DNA of 64,000 bases from Lewinellaceae bacterium. GTDB taxonomy: Bacteria; Bacteroidota; Bacteroidia; Chitinophagales; Saprospiraceae. Both the position numbers and the translations under genes were made by a program. This document shows, piece after piece, positions 19,621 through 29,375 of this stretch; position 1 is the first letter of the stretch, and each line of letters starts with the position of its first letter. A model generated the notes under the pieces. The model was given only the letters and a program-made list of their open reading frames with translations, did no database searches and was not told the origin of the DNA. The stretch is taken from contig JADJOD010000003.1 of NCBI GenBank assembly GCA_016713985.1, positions 210,467-274,466 on the forward strand. The letters run 5' to 3'.

Positions 19621-21219
19621 TCGCCAACACTTTTTGAAAACAAAACCGTCTGCAAAACTGATTTTCAAGAAATAAACACCTTGCGACAACCCGTCGATTT
19701 CCAGCCTCGCGCCCGCTTGTTCTTTCTGGAAAACCAAACTTCCTTTTGCATCAAACATTTGAACACGGAAAACTTCATTAGCCTTTAAGTCATTTATTTT
19801 CAACGAAATACTGCCATTTGAGGGGTTCGGAAAAATTGAAACACGCTCTGGTGATTCTGCTGCATCCTCCACCCCGACCGAAGGCGTACAGAAATTGCCG
19901 GCGCCCACCAAAGCCGTCATCTCGTTGCATAAAAACTGGTAATTGGCCAGTTGGTCATCCGTCAAACTGCCCGAAAGCAGGTTGTTCGTTTCATAGGGGT
20001 CGGCGGTGAGGTGGTAAAATTCTTCGTGCCCGTCGTCGAATCGCAGCAATTTGAAATCGCGGTTGCGTATGGTTTTTCCGTTGGCGGGTTCGGGTGTGTC
20101 GGTGAAAAGTTCGCTGAATGCCCAGGGGCGCACCTCGGTCGACGTGTTTTTCAAAACAGGCAACAGGCTGCGGCTGTCCACGGGTTTGCCGGGCGGGATT
20201 TGCGACTGCCAATCCGCGTGGCCGAAAAGTTCCAAAATTGTGGCGAACAAATCCACGGTGTTCACCAGCGCGTCACTGGTCCGCCCGGGAAGCTCCACCG
20301 AAGGCCCGGCGATGATGAACGGGACGTGCAAGCCGTAGTGGTAAATGGTTTCCTTTCCATGCCCGGCAACGGGAATTTGGTTGGTCGGGGCAGCGTTGCC
20401 GTTGTCGCCTATGAAGATAAAATCCGTGTTGTCAAACTGCCCGTGCACCATCAGGGAATCAAAAATGCGCCCGATTTCAGTATCCAAGGCCTCGACGGAG
20501 GCGCGGAAATAGAGTTTGCGGTTTTGCATGATGTGTTGCGCCGTACCGGGCAGGTTGTCGAACGAGTGCAGGTCAAGCGGTGGCAAATGGTAGGGCGCGT
20601 GCGGCGCATTGAAGGCCAACCACAGGAAAAATGGCTTTACGGAATTGTTTTTCACCCAGTCGATGGCATCGCCGGCGGTTTCGGTAGTGGCGTAGTTGCT
20701 GACGGTTGCCGAAACGCCGTTGGTGACCTTCGTCCAGTTGAAATAATCCTGCAGAGCCCCGATGAATGGCCCCTCAAAATGATCGTAGCCAAGCAAATTC
20801 GGGTTGTCCAGGTTGGAGGCGGGCATGGGGCTGTGCAGGTGCCATTTGCCGATGTTGGCTTTCGCAAATTCACCGGGTTGCCAGTTTTCGAGCAACTGGG
20901 GTATAGTCATTTCGTCGAGGTCCAACGCGCCCGAACCTGCGCCGACGATGCCGCCTACGCCCGTTCGGAAGCTGTACCGACCCGTCAACATACCCGCCCG
21001 GGTGGCGGAACAAACGGGGTTCGACCAGGCATTGGTGAAACGAACGCCCCGCGAAAGCAGCGACCGGATGTTCGGCATGGCGGAGGTGTCCATGTGATCT
21101 TCATAAAAACCGAGGTAATCGGTACCGAGGTCGTCGGCAATGATGAGCACGACGTTGCGCTGCGCCGTGGCGGCGAAGGCAATCAAAAACAAAACGGAAG
21201 CGAGCAGATTTTTTTTCAT
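19613..21219 (-). CDS. Secreted sulfatase with T9SS sorting tail (one frameshift at the end)
   Basis: The product is about 535 aa after one A is added to the A5 run at 19631-19635, which restores the natural ending VFKKVLANE and a TAA. A signal peptide (MKKNLLASVLFLIAFAATAQ) precedes a type I sulfatase domain with metal-binding VLIIADDLGTDYLG. The formylglycine motif is VCSATRAGMLTGRY (C70, C-x-A-x-R). FFLWLAFNAPHAPYHLPP and FIGDNGNAAPTN follow. A T9SS tail is present (VSIFPNPSNGSISLKIN). It probably removes sulfate from a polysaccharide or another sulfated substrate outside the cell. Substrate is not predictable. Without the correction it reads straight into the peroxidase gene. Confidence 0.88.
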
Positions 21220-21271
21220 CAGGCTTATTTGTTGAAAACATGTCGTTTAGAGATTAATCTTTTGAAAAAGT

Positions 21272-22030
21272 TTAATCCCGATCCGGAGCAAAGTGAAAAC
21301 CGGCAGCCAAAACATCCATCAGCCGCACCGCCTCCATGCCTGGCGACATGATGCCCGGTTTTTGGGCCCAGTCCACGGATTGGAAAAATGGCGCGAAGTC
21401 GAAGTTGATCCGGGAGTTTCCCGTTTTTGAAAAAGGCAGAACGACCCTTCGAACGGTTTGAAAAGGCGGCAAAAAACCACCCAGGTGAAACGCAAACAAA
21501 CCCGCGCGGGCAGGGCATCGGGAGGAAAATCCTTCCAGTTTAAGGTTGATGTAGCCACTTTGCCAGGTCCAGAACATCCCGCGCGCGGGGTCGAGGTCGC
21601 CGCCCATGACGCCCGCGGCGTTGGTCAGGCTGTCGGTGCCAAGATCAAAACACAAGCTGTCGAAAGTTGCTTTTTCCGGAAAATTAAACACGAGGGCGAG
21701 CGATTTTTCATCCTCCAGGTCGATCAGGCGATAGGTTTTTTCGGCAAAAACCACGTTCCCCTTTTTCCGGAACTCGAAGTTGCCGAGGTAGAATTTCAGG
21801 GTTTGAACAGCGAGCGTGTCGCCGTTTTCGCCGCGGAAGGCTTGCTCCAAAACGATTTTTTTTCCGGAAAAAACGGGCTGAACATGCAGGCTGAACGGCT
21901 GTGAAAAACCGATGGCAGGGTAGATTACCCAGCCAATCAGTAATGCCGGGCGCCAAAAAGCAGGGCATACCTTTATCGAATTGAAAACAAGATGCCGGTG
22001 TTCCTGGTAAATCGCCTCAAAATTGGTCAT
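21272..22030 (-). CDS. MbnP-like (copper-binding) secreted protein
   Basis: The start is set at ATG 22030 (MTNFEAIYQEHRHLVF), giving 252 aa. The hydrophobic segment ALLIGWVIYPAIGFSQ may be an atypical signal peptide. The domain matches MbnP: LKFYLGNFEFRKKGN, YRLIDLEDEKSLALVF, DLGTDSLTNAAGVMGGDLDP and GMFWTWQSGYINLKLEG. In methanobactin operons MbnP carries a Trp that its di-haem partner MbnH converts to kynurenine, creating a copper site. Several Trp residues and a di-haem peroxidase gene nearby (18628-19620) fit that pairing, but no methanobactin precursor is seen. It lies 52 bp upstream of the sulfatase. Confidence 0.7.
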   Translation of the reverse strand: MTNFEAIYQEHRHLVFNSIKVCPAFWRPALLIGWVIYPAIGFSQPFSLHVQPVFSGKKIVLEQAFRGENGDTLAVQTLKFYLGNFEFRKKGNVVFAEKTYRLIDLEDEKSLALVFNFPEKATFDSLCFDLGTDSLTNAAGVMGGDLDPARGMFWTWQSGYINLKLEGFSSRCPARAGLFAFHLGGFLPPFQTVRRVVLPFSKTGNSRINFDFAPFFQSVDWAQKPGIMSPGMEAVRLMDVLAAGFHFAPDRD

Positions 22031-22102
22031 AACAGGCGTACGATGGACGATTTGATAACGCCGGCCTGATATGCCGGGTTTTAGGCTAAACAACAACAAA
22101 CC

Positions 22103-23109
22103 CTAATTCCTCACCCCGCTATTCCCTTCAAAAAAATAACTGTACCCCCTGAATATCGGCCCGAACACCCGGTCCTGGATCAGCAAAAAACTGTTTTTGT
22201 CCACTTCCGCAAAGTAGCGGTCGACGTATTGCCGGCCTTCACGTGTTTCCAGCACCTGCACCGGCCAAAAGCGCACCTGTTTTTGTTCGCCGCCCGTTTT
22301 TTGCAACGTAACAATGGCAAAGGGCACGAGTGAGACCACCGAATCGCGCAGGGGATTGGTGGTTTCAAAACCTTCCGCGCCGAGTTTTTCGAAGGCCAGA
22401 ATATACGCTTCGGGCACCCCTTTCCGCTGCGGCCGGTCGATCACCTGCGTGGTGCTGTAAAAAGGTTTTATCGCATATTCCGCTTCTTTGACCTTTTCCA
22501 GCCGGAACGATTCACTTTTCATTTGCGGGTATTCCACCGTTATGGAGGCTATTTCTTCCGGTTTTTCGGAAAAAATATGCCGGTCGGACCAGTCGTCGTC
22601 GCCCAGCAAATAGCGCACCCGCACCTGCCCGACGAAGGACGGTATATTGACGACATAGGGTTGGTCGGCATCTTCCATGATCATAAAGTGCCTTGTTCGT
22701 CGTTTGTGACGCCGCCTACGTAATAACTTTTCATCTTTTTCCCGTCTTTGTCATAAATCTCCACCTTGATTCCTTCCGCAGCCAAGCTGTTGATCATACT
22801 TTTTTCAGCGGCTTTGGGCGGGATGTACCAAACGTTGATCTTTCCAATTGTTTCCAGCAGGGAATTTATGGCGGTAGGGCGGGCCCGGCTTTTACCGTTG
22901 TAAAGCCAGTAACCTTCCTTACGTTCGAGGGTCGCTGTTTGGCCGTTGCGGTCGGCGAGAAATATCTTGCAGATGTCGCCGGTATTCGGCACTGCAAATT
23001 CCATATCCCACGAATTCCGGCTGCCGGACTGCGCATTTTTATTCAGCGCATACCACGCGCCACCACCCAACAGAAGAAACAGGACTGCCAATAGCAGGGT
23101 TCTTTTCAT
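22103..23109 (-). CDS. DUF4340-like membrane-anchored protein (about 335 aa, one frameshift)
   Basis: Two frames (23109 to about 22681, and 22684 to 22103) join if one T is added to the TTT at 22685-22687 (minus strand). This gives GGVTNDEQGTFMIMEDADQP. The product has one N-terminal membrane anchor (LLLAVLFLLLGGGAWYALNK) and a periplasmic body with ATLERKEGYWLYNGKSRARP, then VPSFVGQVRVRYLL-like wording. This matches DUF4340, whose members are often encoded beside gliding-type ABC transporter genes, though none is seen here. The C-terminus ends GYSYFFEGNSGVRN. Function is unknown. Confidence 0.7.
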
Positions 23110-23270
23110 ACGTGCAACGAGTTAGCCTTCCCTTTAGCCGCCGTTTAAAAACAGGCGGACGAGTACCGGGGGAATGTTTGAAAAAAGGTTGATCCGGAAA
23201 AGTACACAGGAAGGATGGGCCTTCGAAGGGATGATTCGGATGCAAAAGAACAAATTTTACGGGAATCCAT

Positions 23271-23304
23271 AAAAAAAGTCTGCCCCGCATTGCGCGGAGC
23301 AGAC
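23271..23304 (-). terminator. Rho-independent terminator of htrA
   Basis: On the minus strand a hairpin of GTCTGCTCCGCGC and GCGGGGCAGAC is followed by seven T residues. It lies 43 bp after the protease stop codon. The rest of 23110-23346 shows no gene. Confidence 0.85.
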
Positions 23305-23346
23305 ACATCAAAACAAAACGAAAAACCAACTTTTACTTTAGGCTTG

Positions 23347-24489
23347 TTATTGGGTGCGCGTCTGAAGGCGCACCGGTACTTCTTTCTCTTCACCATCCCG
23401 CAGAATCGTCAGCGTCACGGATTCACCTAACTTAGAACGGCTGACCATCTCAATCAGTTCCGAAGTGTTTGTCACGTTTTTGCCATTTATCTTGGTCACG
23501 ATATCTTTCGGTTTGATGCCCGATTTTCCGGCGGAACCATCGGGGTATACTTTCATCACCGCCACGCCCTGCGAATAGTTGACCCCCAGTTTGTTGGCGA
23601 GGTACGAGTCCATCGGGGCGATATCCACACCCAGGTACGGGCGGCGGTATTCGCCGTATTTGATCAGGTCGTCGGAGATACGTTTCACGAGGTTGACCGG
23701 GATCGCAAAGGAATAACCGGCAAAAACCCCCGTCGGGGTGGCAATGGCCGAGTTGATGCCGATCAGGCGTCCGTTCACGTCCACCAAAGCCCCGCCGGAG
23801 TTGCCGGGGTTGACGGCAGCGTCGGTCTGGATAAACGACTCGATGGCCTTGCCGCCTTTGATGATATTGATATCGCGGCCTTTGGCGCTGATAATACCCG
23901 CAGTCACCGTTGAGGTCAGGTCAAAAGGATTACCTACTGCCAGCGCCCATTCACCCACTTTTACGTCGTCGGAGTTGCCGATTTCGATAGCCGGCAGGTC
24001 ATTGGCGTCAATTTTGATCACCGCCATATCCGTATTTTCATCACGACCCACGAGGCGCGCCTTGAATTCGCGGTTGTCGTGCAGGGTCACTTCAAATTCG
24101 TCGGCAAAAGCGACCACGTGGTTGTTGGTCAGAATATAGCCGTCTTCTGTATAAATCACGCCCGAACCTGTGCCCGAACGCGGTTGCGGCTGAACGTCGA
24201 AACTGCGGCCGAAAAAATATTCGAAAGGATCGGTGTAGCGTTGTTCGCGCTGGCGTTGAAGCGCCAGTTGCTGACTCTCGGAAGCCTTGATGTGCACCAC
24301 AGCGGGCATCGATTTTTCCGCGGCTTTTGTAAAGTCGAAAGGCACGGGGGCGCCGCCGTAATTGACCTGGCGAACGACCGGAACGGTACTTGTTTGTACA
24401 ATTTGAGGTTTTTCAAAGAACTTTGCTGCGCCAAACGTAACTAAACCGCCTGCGGCGCCGGCAAGAAGCGTTGACCAGAATTTATTCAT
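23347..24489 (-). CDS. HtrA/DegP-type periplasmic serine protease
   Basis: The start is set at ATG 24489 (MNKFWSTLLAGAAGG), giving 380 aa with a signal anchor. The trypsin-like triad is visible: H124 in TNNHVV, D154 in ENTDMAVIKI and S231 in NPGNSGGALVD. One PDZ domain follows (GVAVMKVYPDGSAGKSGIKP, KINGKNVTNTSELIEMV). These proteases degrade or hold misfolded proteins in the cell envelope, and most DegP members have two PDZ domains whereas this has one. It ends at a strong terminator (23271-23304) and is divergent from the HD-domain gene. Confidence 0.92.
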   Translation of the reverse strand: MNKFWSTLLAGAAGGLVTFGAAKFFEKPQIVQTSTVPVVRQVNYGGAPVPFDFTKAAEKSMPAVVHIKASESQQLALQRQREQRYTDPFEYFFGRSFDVQPQPRSGTGSGVIYTEDGYILTNNHVVAFADEFEVTLHDNREFKARLVGRDENTDMAVIKIDANDLPAIEIGNSDDVKVGEWALAVGNPFDLTSTVTAGIISAKGRDINIIKGGKAIESFIQTDAAVNPGNSGGALVDVNGRLIGINSAIATPTGVFAGYSFAIPVNLVKRISDDLIKYGEYRRPYLGVDIAPMDSYLANKLGVNYSQGVAVMKVYPDGSAGKSGIKPKDIVTKINGKNVTNTSELIEMVSRSKLGESVTLTILRDGEEKEVPVRLQTRTQ

Positions 24490-24728
24490 AGTTGCTCGCA
24501 ATTAAAGGTTTTATGTTTGCCTAACTTTGTTTGTTTCAAGTGATCTAAAAAACGTTGTTCGTGCAGGAATGCTGTCCGTTTTTGTTACTTTAACGTCGTA
24601 TTAACCAATTTAATCACAGCAGGTTCAGTTCGAAAAAGAACCGTTTCAGAACGGTAAAATTTTGATTACATGATGTGATAACAAGATTTGCCCGACCAAT
24701 TTCAAATTTCGACCGACCAACAACACTG

Positions 24729-25328
24729 ATGAAGCGCCTTTTGGATAATCCCGGCAGCCTGGAAAACCTGCTGCAACCGGAAACGGTGCTGGAGCGCAAA
24801 CTCTTGTCTACCGCAGAATTCCGGCACGGCCTGCTTTGGGGCGAACCACGTTTCGGTCATCCTGAAGGTAAAGTTGCGCTGCATGTGCGCGAGGTGCTGG
24901 ACAATATCGACCTGATCCCCCGGCTTCCCGACGAGCAGCGCGAACAACTCCGGCTCATTGCCTTTGCCCACGATACGTTCAAATATGCCGAAGACCGTAC
25001 CCGGCCCCGCGACTGGAAAAAACACCACGGCCACCTGGCCCGGAGGTTCATGACTTCATATACGAGCGACCAGGTGGTTCTGGATGTCATCGAAACACAC
25101 GACGACGCGTATTATGCCTGGCTGGCTGTGCGCCACGAACCTTTGCCCGGTGAACAAGGGAAGTCACTCGACGACCTGCTCGCCCGAATGGGCTATTGTA
25201 TGCAGATGTACTACCTGTTTTTTAAATGCGATACCCAGACGGGCGACAAAACCCAGGCGCCGCTGAAATGGTTTGAGCGGGAAGCCCTGGGGATTGAAGT
25301 GGTGGCGATCCGGCAATTTGCAGGATAA
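24729..25328 (+). CDS. HD-superfamily metal-dependent phosphohydrolase-like protein
   Basis: The start is ATG 24729 (MKRLLDNPGSLENLL), giving 199 aa. The wording GKVALHVREVLDNID (H52), then IAFAHDTFKYAED (H81-D82), KKHHGHLARRFM and a later ETHDDAYYAW is the spaced His/Asp metal set of HD-domain hydrolases. The substrate is unknown. Members act on nucleotides or phosphoesters in the cytoplasm. It is divergent from htrA. A convincing promoter box was not found in the 239-bp space between them. Confidence 0.75.
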   Translation: MKRLLDNPGSLENLLQPETVLERKLLSTAEFRHGLLWGEPRFGHPEGKVALHVREVLDNIDLIPRLPDEQREQLRLIAFAHDTFKYAEDRTRPRDWKKHHGHLARRFMTSYTSDQVVLDVIETHDDAYYAWLAVRHEPLPGEQGKSLDDLLARMGYCMQMYYLFFKCDTQTGDKTQAPLKWFEREALGIEVVAIRQFAG

Positions 25329-25401
25329 ACATCTCGCCGGGGTGCAATTATTCTGATCGGAAACAGAACTTTTTTCCCGCATTATTCCGTTTCCGTCACC
25401 G

Positions 25402-25409
25402 TACTTTTG
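25402..25409 (+). promoter_or_regulatory. -7 box before metG
   Basis: TACTTTTG matches the TAnnTTTG consensus and lies 54 bp before the metG start. A TTG -33 element at the usual distance is not present. Confidence 0.4.
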
Positions 25410-25462
25410 CGCCGCTTAACCAGATGGGGTTCGCCTAAAACATTAAGTATCAATACCACAGA

Positions 25463-27613
25463 ATGAAAAAACGCTATTTGGTTACCGCCGCTTTGCCCTA
25501 CGCCAACGGCCCTTTGCACATCGGACACCTCGCCGGGGCTTATTTACCCGCAGATATTTATGTCCGGTACCTGCGCCTGAAAGGCAAGGATGTGGTATTT
25601 GTGTGCGGCTCCGACGAACACGGGGCGGCCATCACCGTAAAAGCACGCAAGGAAGGCACCACGCCCCGGGAGATTGTGGACAAGTACCACACGATTTTGA
25701 AGGATACGTTTGAAAAAATAGGCATCGCATTCGATATTTACCACCGCACTTCCGAGCCGATCCACCACGCGACGTCGCAGGATTTTTTTCGAAAACTTTA
25801 TGAAAAAGGGGAATTTATCGAAGAAACAACCGATCAGTATTACGACGAAACGGTCGGGCAGTTTCTTGCGGACCGCTATATCGTCGGCACCTGCCCGGTA
25901 TGCGCCAACCCGGATGCATACGGCGACCAGTGTGAAAAATGCGGCTCCACACTCAGCCCCACCGACCTGATCCATCCAAAATCCATGCTCAGCGGCTCGG
26001 TACCGGTAAAACGCCCGACCAAACACTGGTTTCTCCGCCTCGACCAGCACGAAAAATGGCTGCGCGAATGGATCAATACCGGAAAAGCCGGCGGCAAAAC
26101 ACGACACGATCCGGCCAACTGGAAAAATCACGTACTCGGCCAATGCAATTCCTGGCTCGATCAGGGCCTTCAACCCCGCGCCATGACCCGCGACCTGGAA
26201 TGGGGGGTGGACGTGCCGCCCGAAATACCAGGTTCGGAAGGCAAAAAACTCTACGTCTGGCTCGACGCACCCATCGGATACATCTCGGCAACCAAACAAT
26301 GGGCGCTGGATCACGGCAAAAACTGGGAATTGTACTGGAAATCAGAGGATACCTCGCTGGTACATTTTATCGGCAAAGACAATATCGTGTTCCATTGCCT
26401 CATTTTTCCGGCCATTCTCAAGGCGCATGGCGATTTTATTTTGCCGGTCAATGTGCCCGCCAACCAGTTTCTCAACCTGGAAGGCCGCAAATTGTCCACG
26501 TCCAAAAACTGGGCGGTGTGGGTGCACGAATATTGCGCGGAGTTTGAGGGTCAGGAAGACGTGTTGCGGTACAACATGATCAAAAAAATGCCCGAACAAA
26601 GCGACAGCGAGTTCACGTGGAAGGGCTTTCAGGAGACGAATAACAACGAACTGGTGAATAATCTCGCCAACTTCGTCAACCGGGTTCTCGTGCTTTCGCA
26701 CAAATTTTACGGCGGCATCGTGCCGTCGGTGAACACGGAACTGGTGTTTAAAAGCGGCTGGGAGCCCGACAAAACGGGGCAGTACAACGAAGAGTTAGCC
26801 ATTTTGCACCACAAACTGGAAGAAATGGGCACGGAAATTGAACATTTCAACTTCCGGGAGGCTTTGCGCGTCGTTATGGAAATATCCAGTGCCGGCAACG
26901 CCCTGCTCCAGTTCAATGAACCCTGGAAAACGGTGAATACCAATGCTGAAACCGTGCAGGTGGTGATGAACCTGGCGTTGCAATACGTTGCCGTACTCTC
27001 GGTGGCAATACGCCCTTTCCTGCCTTTTTCAGCCGATCGCTTGCGCAACATGCTCAATCTGAGCCCAGTGCGCGACAACGGCGACCTGCTGGATTTGCTC
27101 AACGAACTGGTGGAGGGCAACCCCGTCGTGCAGCCGAATCACGCGCTCGGAGTATCCCAACACTTGTTCAGCCGGATCCCGGACGAAGTGATCCAGCGAC
27201 AAATCGACAAACTTGCGGCAACGGATTCTGCCAACCAGAACGCCGATTCCAACGAACAACCATCCATCCAATACACACCTGTGAAAGAAACGATCCAATA
27301 CGACGATTTTGCCAAAATCGACATCCGCACCGGCACCATTTTAAGCGCCGAAAAAGTGGAAAAATCCAAAAAACTGCTGAAACTTGAAGTCGACCTGGGT
27401 TTTGAAACCCGCACCATTTTGTCCGGGATTGCCGAACATTACCCCCCGGAGGAAGTAGTGGGCAAACAGGTGATCGTGCTGGCCAACCTCGCCCCGCGTA
27501 TGATGATGGGCACGGAGTCGCAGGGCATGATCCTGCTGGCCGAAAATTCGGAAGGCAAACTGAGTTTTGTAAGCCCGACGGAGGGCTGGCAGAATGGCAT
27601 GGGCGTGAATTGA
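25463..27613 (+). CDS. metG: Methionyl-tRNA synthetase
   Basis: The 716-aa protein has the class I HIGH motif (PLHIGHLAGAY, residues 17-27). A zinc knuckle follows (CPVCANPDAYGDQCEKCG), then the KMSKS variant GRKLSTSKNW (343-347) and an anticodon-binding helical domain. At the end is an EMAP-II/Arc1p-like tRNA-binding domain (FAKIDIRTGTILSAEKVEKS). It charges tRNA-Met with methionine using ATP in the cytoplasm. The C-terminal domain makes it the long, dimeric form. A TACTTTTG box is upstream, and a weak hairpin around a GTCTGTCAGAC core follows the stop. Confidence 0.96.
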   Translation: MKKRYLVTAALPYANGPLHIGHLAGAYLPADIYVRYLRLKGKDVVFVCGSDEHGAAITVKARKEGTTPREIVDKYHTILKDTFEKIGIAFDIYHRTSEPIHHATSQDFFRKLYEKGEFIEETTDQYYDETVGQFLADRYIVGTCPVCANPDAYGDQCEKCGSTLSPTDLIHPKSMLSGSVPVKRPTKHWFLRLDQHEKWLREWINTGKAGGKTRHDPANWKNHVLGQCNSWLDQGLQPRAMTRDLEWGVDVPPEIPGSEGKKLYVWLDAPIGYISATKQWALDHGKNWELYWKSEDTSLVHFIGKDNIVFHCLIFPAILKAHGDFILPVNVPANQFLNLEGRKLSTSKNWAVWVHEYCAEFEGQEDVLRYNMIKKMPEQSDSEFTWKGFQETNNNELVNNLANFVNRVLVLSHKFYGGIVPSVNTELVFKSGWEPDKTGQYNEELAILHHKLEEMGTEIEHFNFREALRVVMEISSAGNALLQFNEPWKTVNTNAETVQVVMNLALQYVAVLSVAIRPFLPFSADRLRNMLNLSPVRDNGDLLDLLNELVEGNPVVQPNHALGVSQHLFSRIPDEVIQRQIDKLAATDSANQNADSNEQPSIQYTPVKETIQYDDFAKIDIRTGTILSAEKVEKSKKLLKLEVDLGFETRTILSGIAEHYPPEEVVGKQVIVLANLAPRMMMGTESQGMILLAENSEGKLSFVSPTEGWQNGMGVN

Positions 27614-27616
27614 ACG

Positions 27617-27647
27617 TATATCTTGTTGTCTGTCAGACAGATATTTT
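27617..27647 (+). terminator. Weak hairpin after metG
   Basis: ATATCT, then a TGTCTGTCAGACA core, then AGATAT and TTTTC. The stem is short and the T tract interrupted, so terminator function is uncertain. Confidence 0.4.
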
Positions 27648-27650
27648 CTT

Positions 27651-28259
27651 TCATATTTCAGAAAATAAACGCCAGCCTAAAACGGTCCCTTGTTCCCGGA
27701 CCTGGCGTTCCTCACCACCATATACAAGAAATGCGTGTGTGTTGACTGTCCCTGTATGCGTGCTCATGTAGGCCAGGTTTTTAAAAAAATCAGGCCGGAT
27801 CGTTTTCCCCGATTTTATTTCGATGAGTTTCAACACGCCGTTCTCTTCTAACAGACAATCTACTTCATGCCCGGTTTTGTCGCGCCAGAAGTAAACGTCC
27901 GGGCGAATACCCTTAGGTTTGTACGTAGGAAGAATAAAAAAGTTGAGGCGGTGTATTGCGGTCGTAGATACCGGGAAACGCGCCTTTGTAAATTCGTTCT
28001 TCTATCGGCGCATTTGATAACACGGTGTTTTCCATTTCAGGATAGGAAAAAGGCAGCAGCACGAACACGGCCACACGGCCGGCAAGGCTTTGTGTAATTT
28101 TTCCGACATTAAAAAATGCTGCGAAAAAACAAAGCGATAATCCGGAAAAGTAGCGCGTACCAGCGTCGTTTTTCCGGATTGACGAGGCCCGGTGAGTGAA
28201 AGTACCGGAAAATGCTGCAGGGCTTCCTTCAGTTTCGGGGCCAGAAGTCGTGGTATCAT
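27651..28259 (-). pseudogene. Remnant of a P-loop ATPase with DUF4143-type C-terminus
   Basis: The N-terminus (ATG 28259) has a Walker A, LSLTGPRQSGKTTLVRATFP, and stays open to a stop near 28002. In another frame the C-terminal nuclease-like part is preserved: FWRDKTGHEVDCLLEENGVL, then IEIKSGKTIRPDFFKNL, ending at 27651. Intact members are about 400 aa and carry an ATPase sensor region and a DUF4143 domain between these parts. Here only about 200 codons remain, so most of the middle is deleted. This is more than a homopolymer error, and the gene is probably dead. Confidence 0.75.
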
Positions 28260-28324
28260 TTTTAGGGCAAATTTAATACTGAATATTAAAACTGTCCATC
28301 TTTAACCACTTTTTTCACTTGCGT

Positions 28325-29359
28325 TCAGCGATACATCACATAAAACAATGGTTTGTAATACCTGAAAGATCCTTCCGAATCCCGTATGGCGGCCAGGGGC
28401 GCCATACCTGTGAGCCGGCAGAACAAGCGGTTCTGCCGCTCGTCATAATACCAGTTTTGCACGAAACGTATCCGCTCCACCTGATCGACATAGCTCCGGT
28501 GTTCGATGGCGATTTTTTCTTCGTGGCTCGCCGGGTCGTAGGTAATCACGGTATCGGTGACATAACAGGTTTTCATCAGTTGCTCCGTACTGATGGGCTG
28601 AAATTCACTTGCATCGAGGCGCGGGTGGGAAGGTTTTTTTATTTCTTCCGCAACGAGTTCCCTGAAATCAAGCCGGCCTTTCAACGTTTTTAGGTCTTCG
28701 GGACGGGGAGAGTTGCTTCCCGTTTTGGTTTGAAAAATGTAATTGAACTGCTTGTTTTTCAGGCGTTTCGGCTCGTTTTCACCCGCTTTCAGCCAATAAA
28801 GGGCGTGGGTTCCGAGGGTATCGCCATTTTTATCCTTCGCAACAACAACAGGGGCAAAGGCGATGAACCTGCCATCGAAAACCCGGCTTTTCCGGTTGTA
28901 CCAAAATATCTGCCGGACGCGAAACCTGCGAACCTCGTCGAAACGGATCTCTTCATTCCGAATCATCAGGCTTCCGTCGCAGATGCTGTAACCGGCCGTG
29001 TCTTGTACGATGACCCGTTTTAACAGTTCATCCCGGGTCATTACCTGCTGCACCGCAGAATCCGTATAGCATTGAAAATCAGGATTTTGAACGTGCCGAT
29101 ATAATTGCTCGCTCAGATACAGAGCCAGATATCGCGCGCCGTAGAGTCCGGATTCGGAGGCCGGATTTTGGAATTGGATCACATCGAGATCATTCAACGG
29201 CGGATAGACACCGTCTTCGTCTTCGGGATTCAACACATAATCCGTAGTGTACTCGCCCACCCAGCTGACATCCGGATTGCGAAGCAAATCGTTGATCTGG
29301 CCCAAAGCAAAAAAAGGGCAGGCGGTCAGCCAAAGGAATACGATCCCTGTGCGGCGCAT
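28325..29359 (-). CDS. GldN/PorN-like secreted protein
   Basis: The 344-aa product has a signal peptide (MRRTGIVFLWLTACPFFALG). The C-terminal third carries the wording IRFVQNWYYDERQNRLF, CRLTGMAPLAAIRDSEGSF and a final YYKPLFYVMYR. It resembles the end of GldN, where a driving-force sentence such as W(F/Y)YD...GI(A/C)P...PLFW occurs. GldN is a periplasmic ring component of the type IX secretion and gliding machine. No gldK, gldL or gldM gene is nearby, so this may be a paralogue with another role. It follows thiL by 17 bp, so the two may be co-transcribed. Confidence 0.5.
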   Translation of the reverse strand: MRRTGIVFLWLTACPFFALGQINDLLRNPDVSWVGEYTTDYVLNPEDEDGVYPPLNDLDVIQFQNPASESGLYGARYLALYLSEQLYRHVQNPDFQCYTDSAVQQVMTRDELLKRVIVQDTAGYSICDGSLMIRNEEIRFDEVRRFRVRQIFWYNRKSRVFDGRFIAFAPVVVAKDKNGDTLGTHALYWLKAGENEPKRLKNKQFNYIFQTKTGSNSPRPEDLKTLKGRLDFRELVAEEIKKPSHPRLDASEFQPISTEQLMKTCYVTDTVITYDPASHEEKIAIEHRSYVDQVERIRFVQNWYYDERQNRLFCRLTGMAPLAAIRDSEGSFRYYKPLFYVMYR

Positions 29360-29375
29360 AGCGGAGTCAACTTGT

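Noticed and set aside
18628..21219. A single 863-aa sulfatase-cytochrome fusion protein
   Set aside because: A one-base homopolymer repair at 19631-19635 gives two normal genes with overlapping stop and start.
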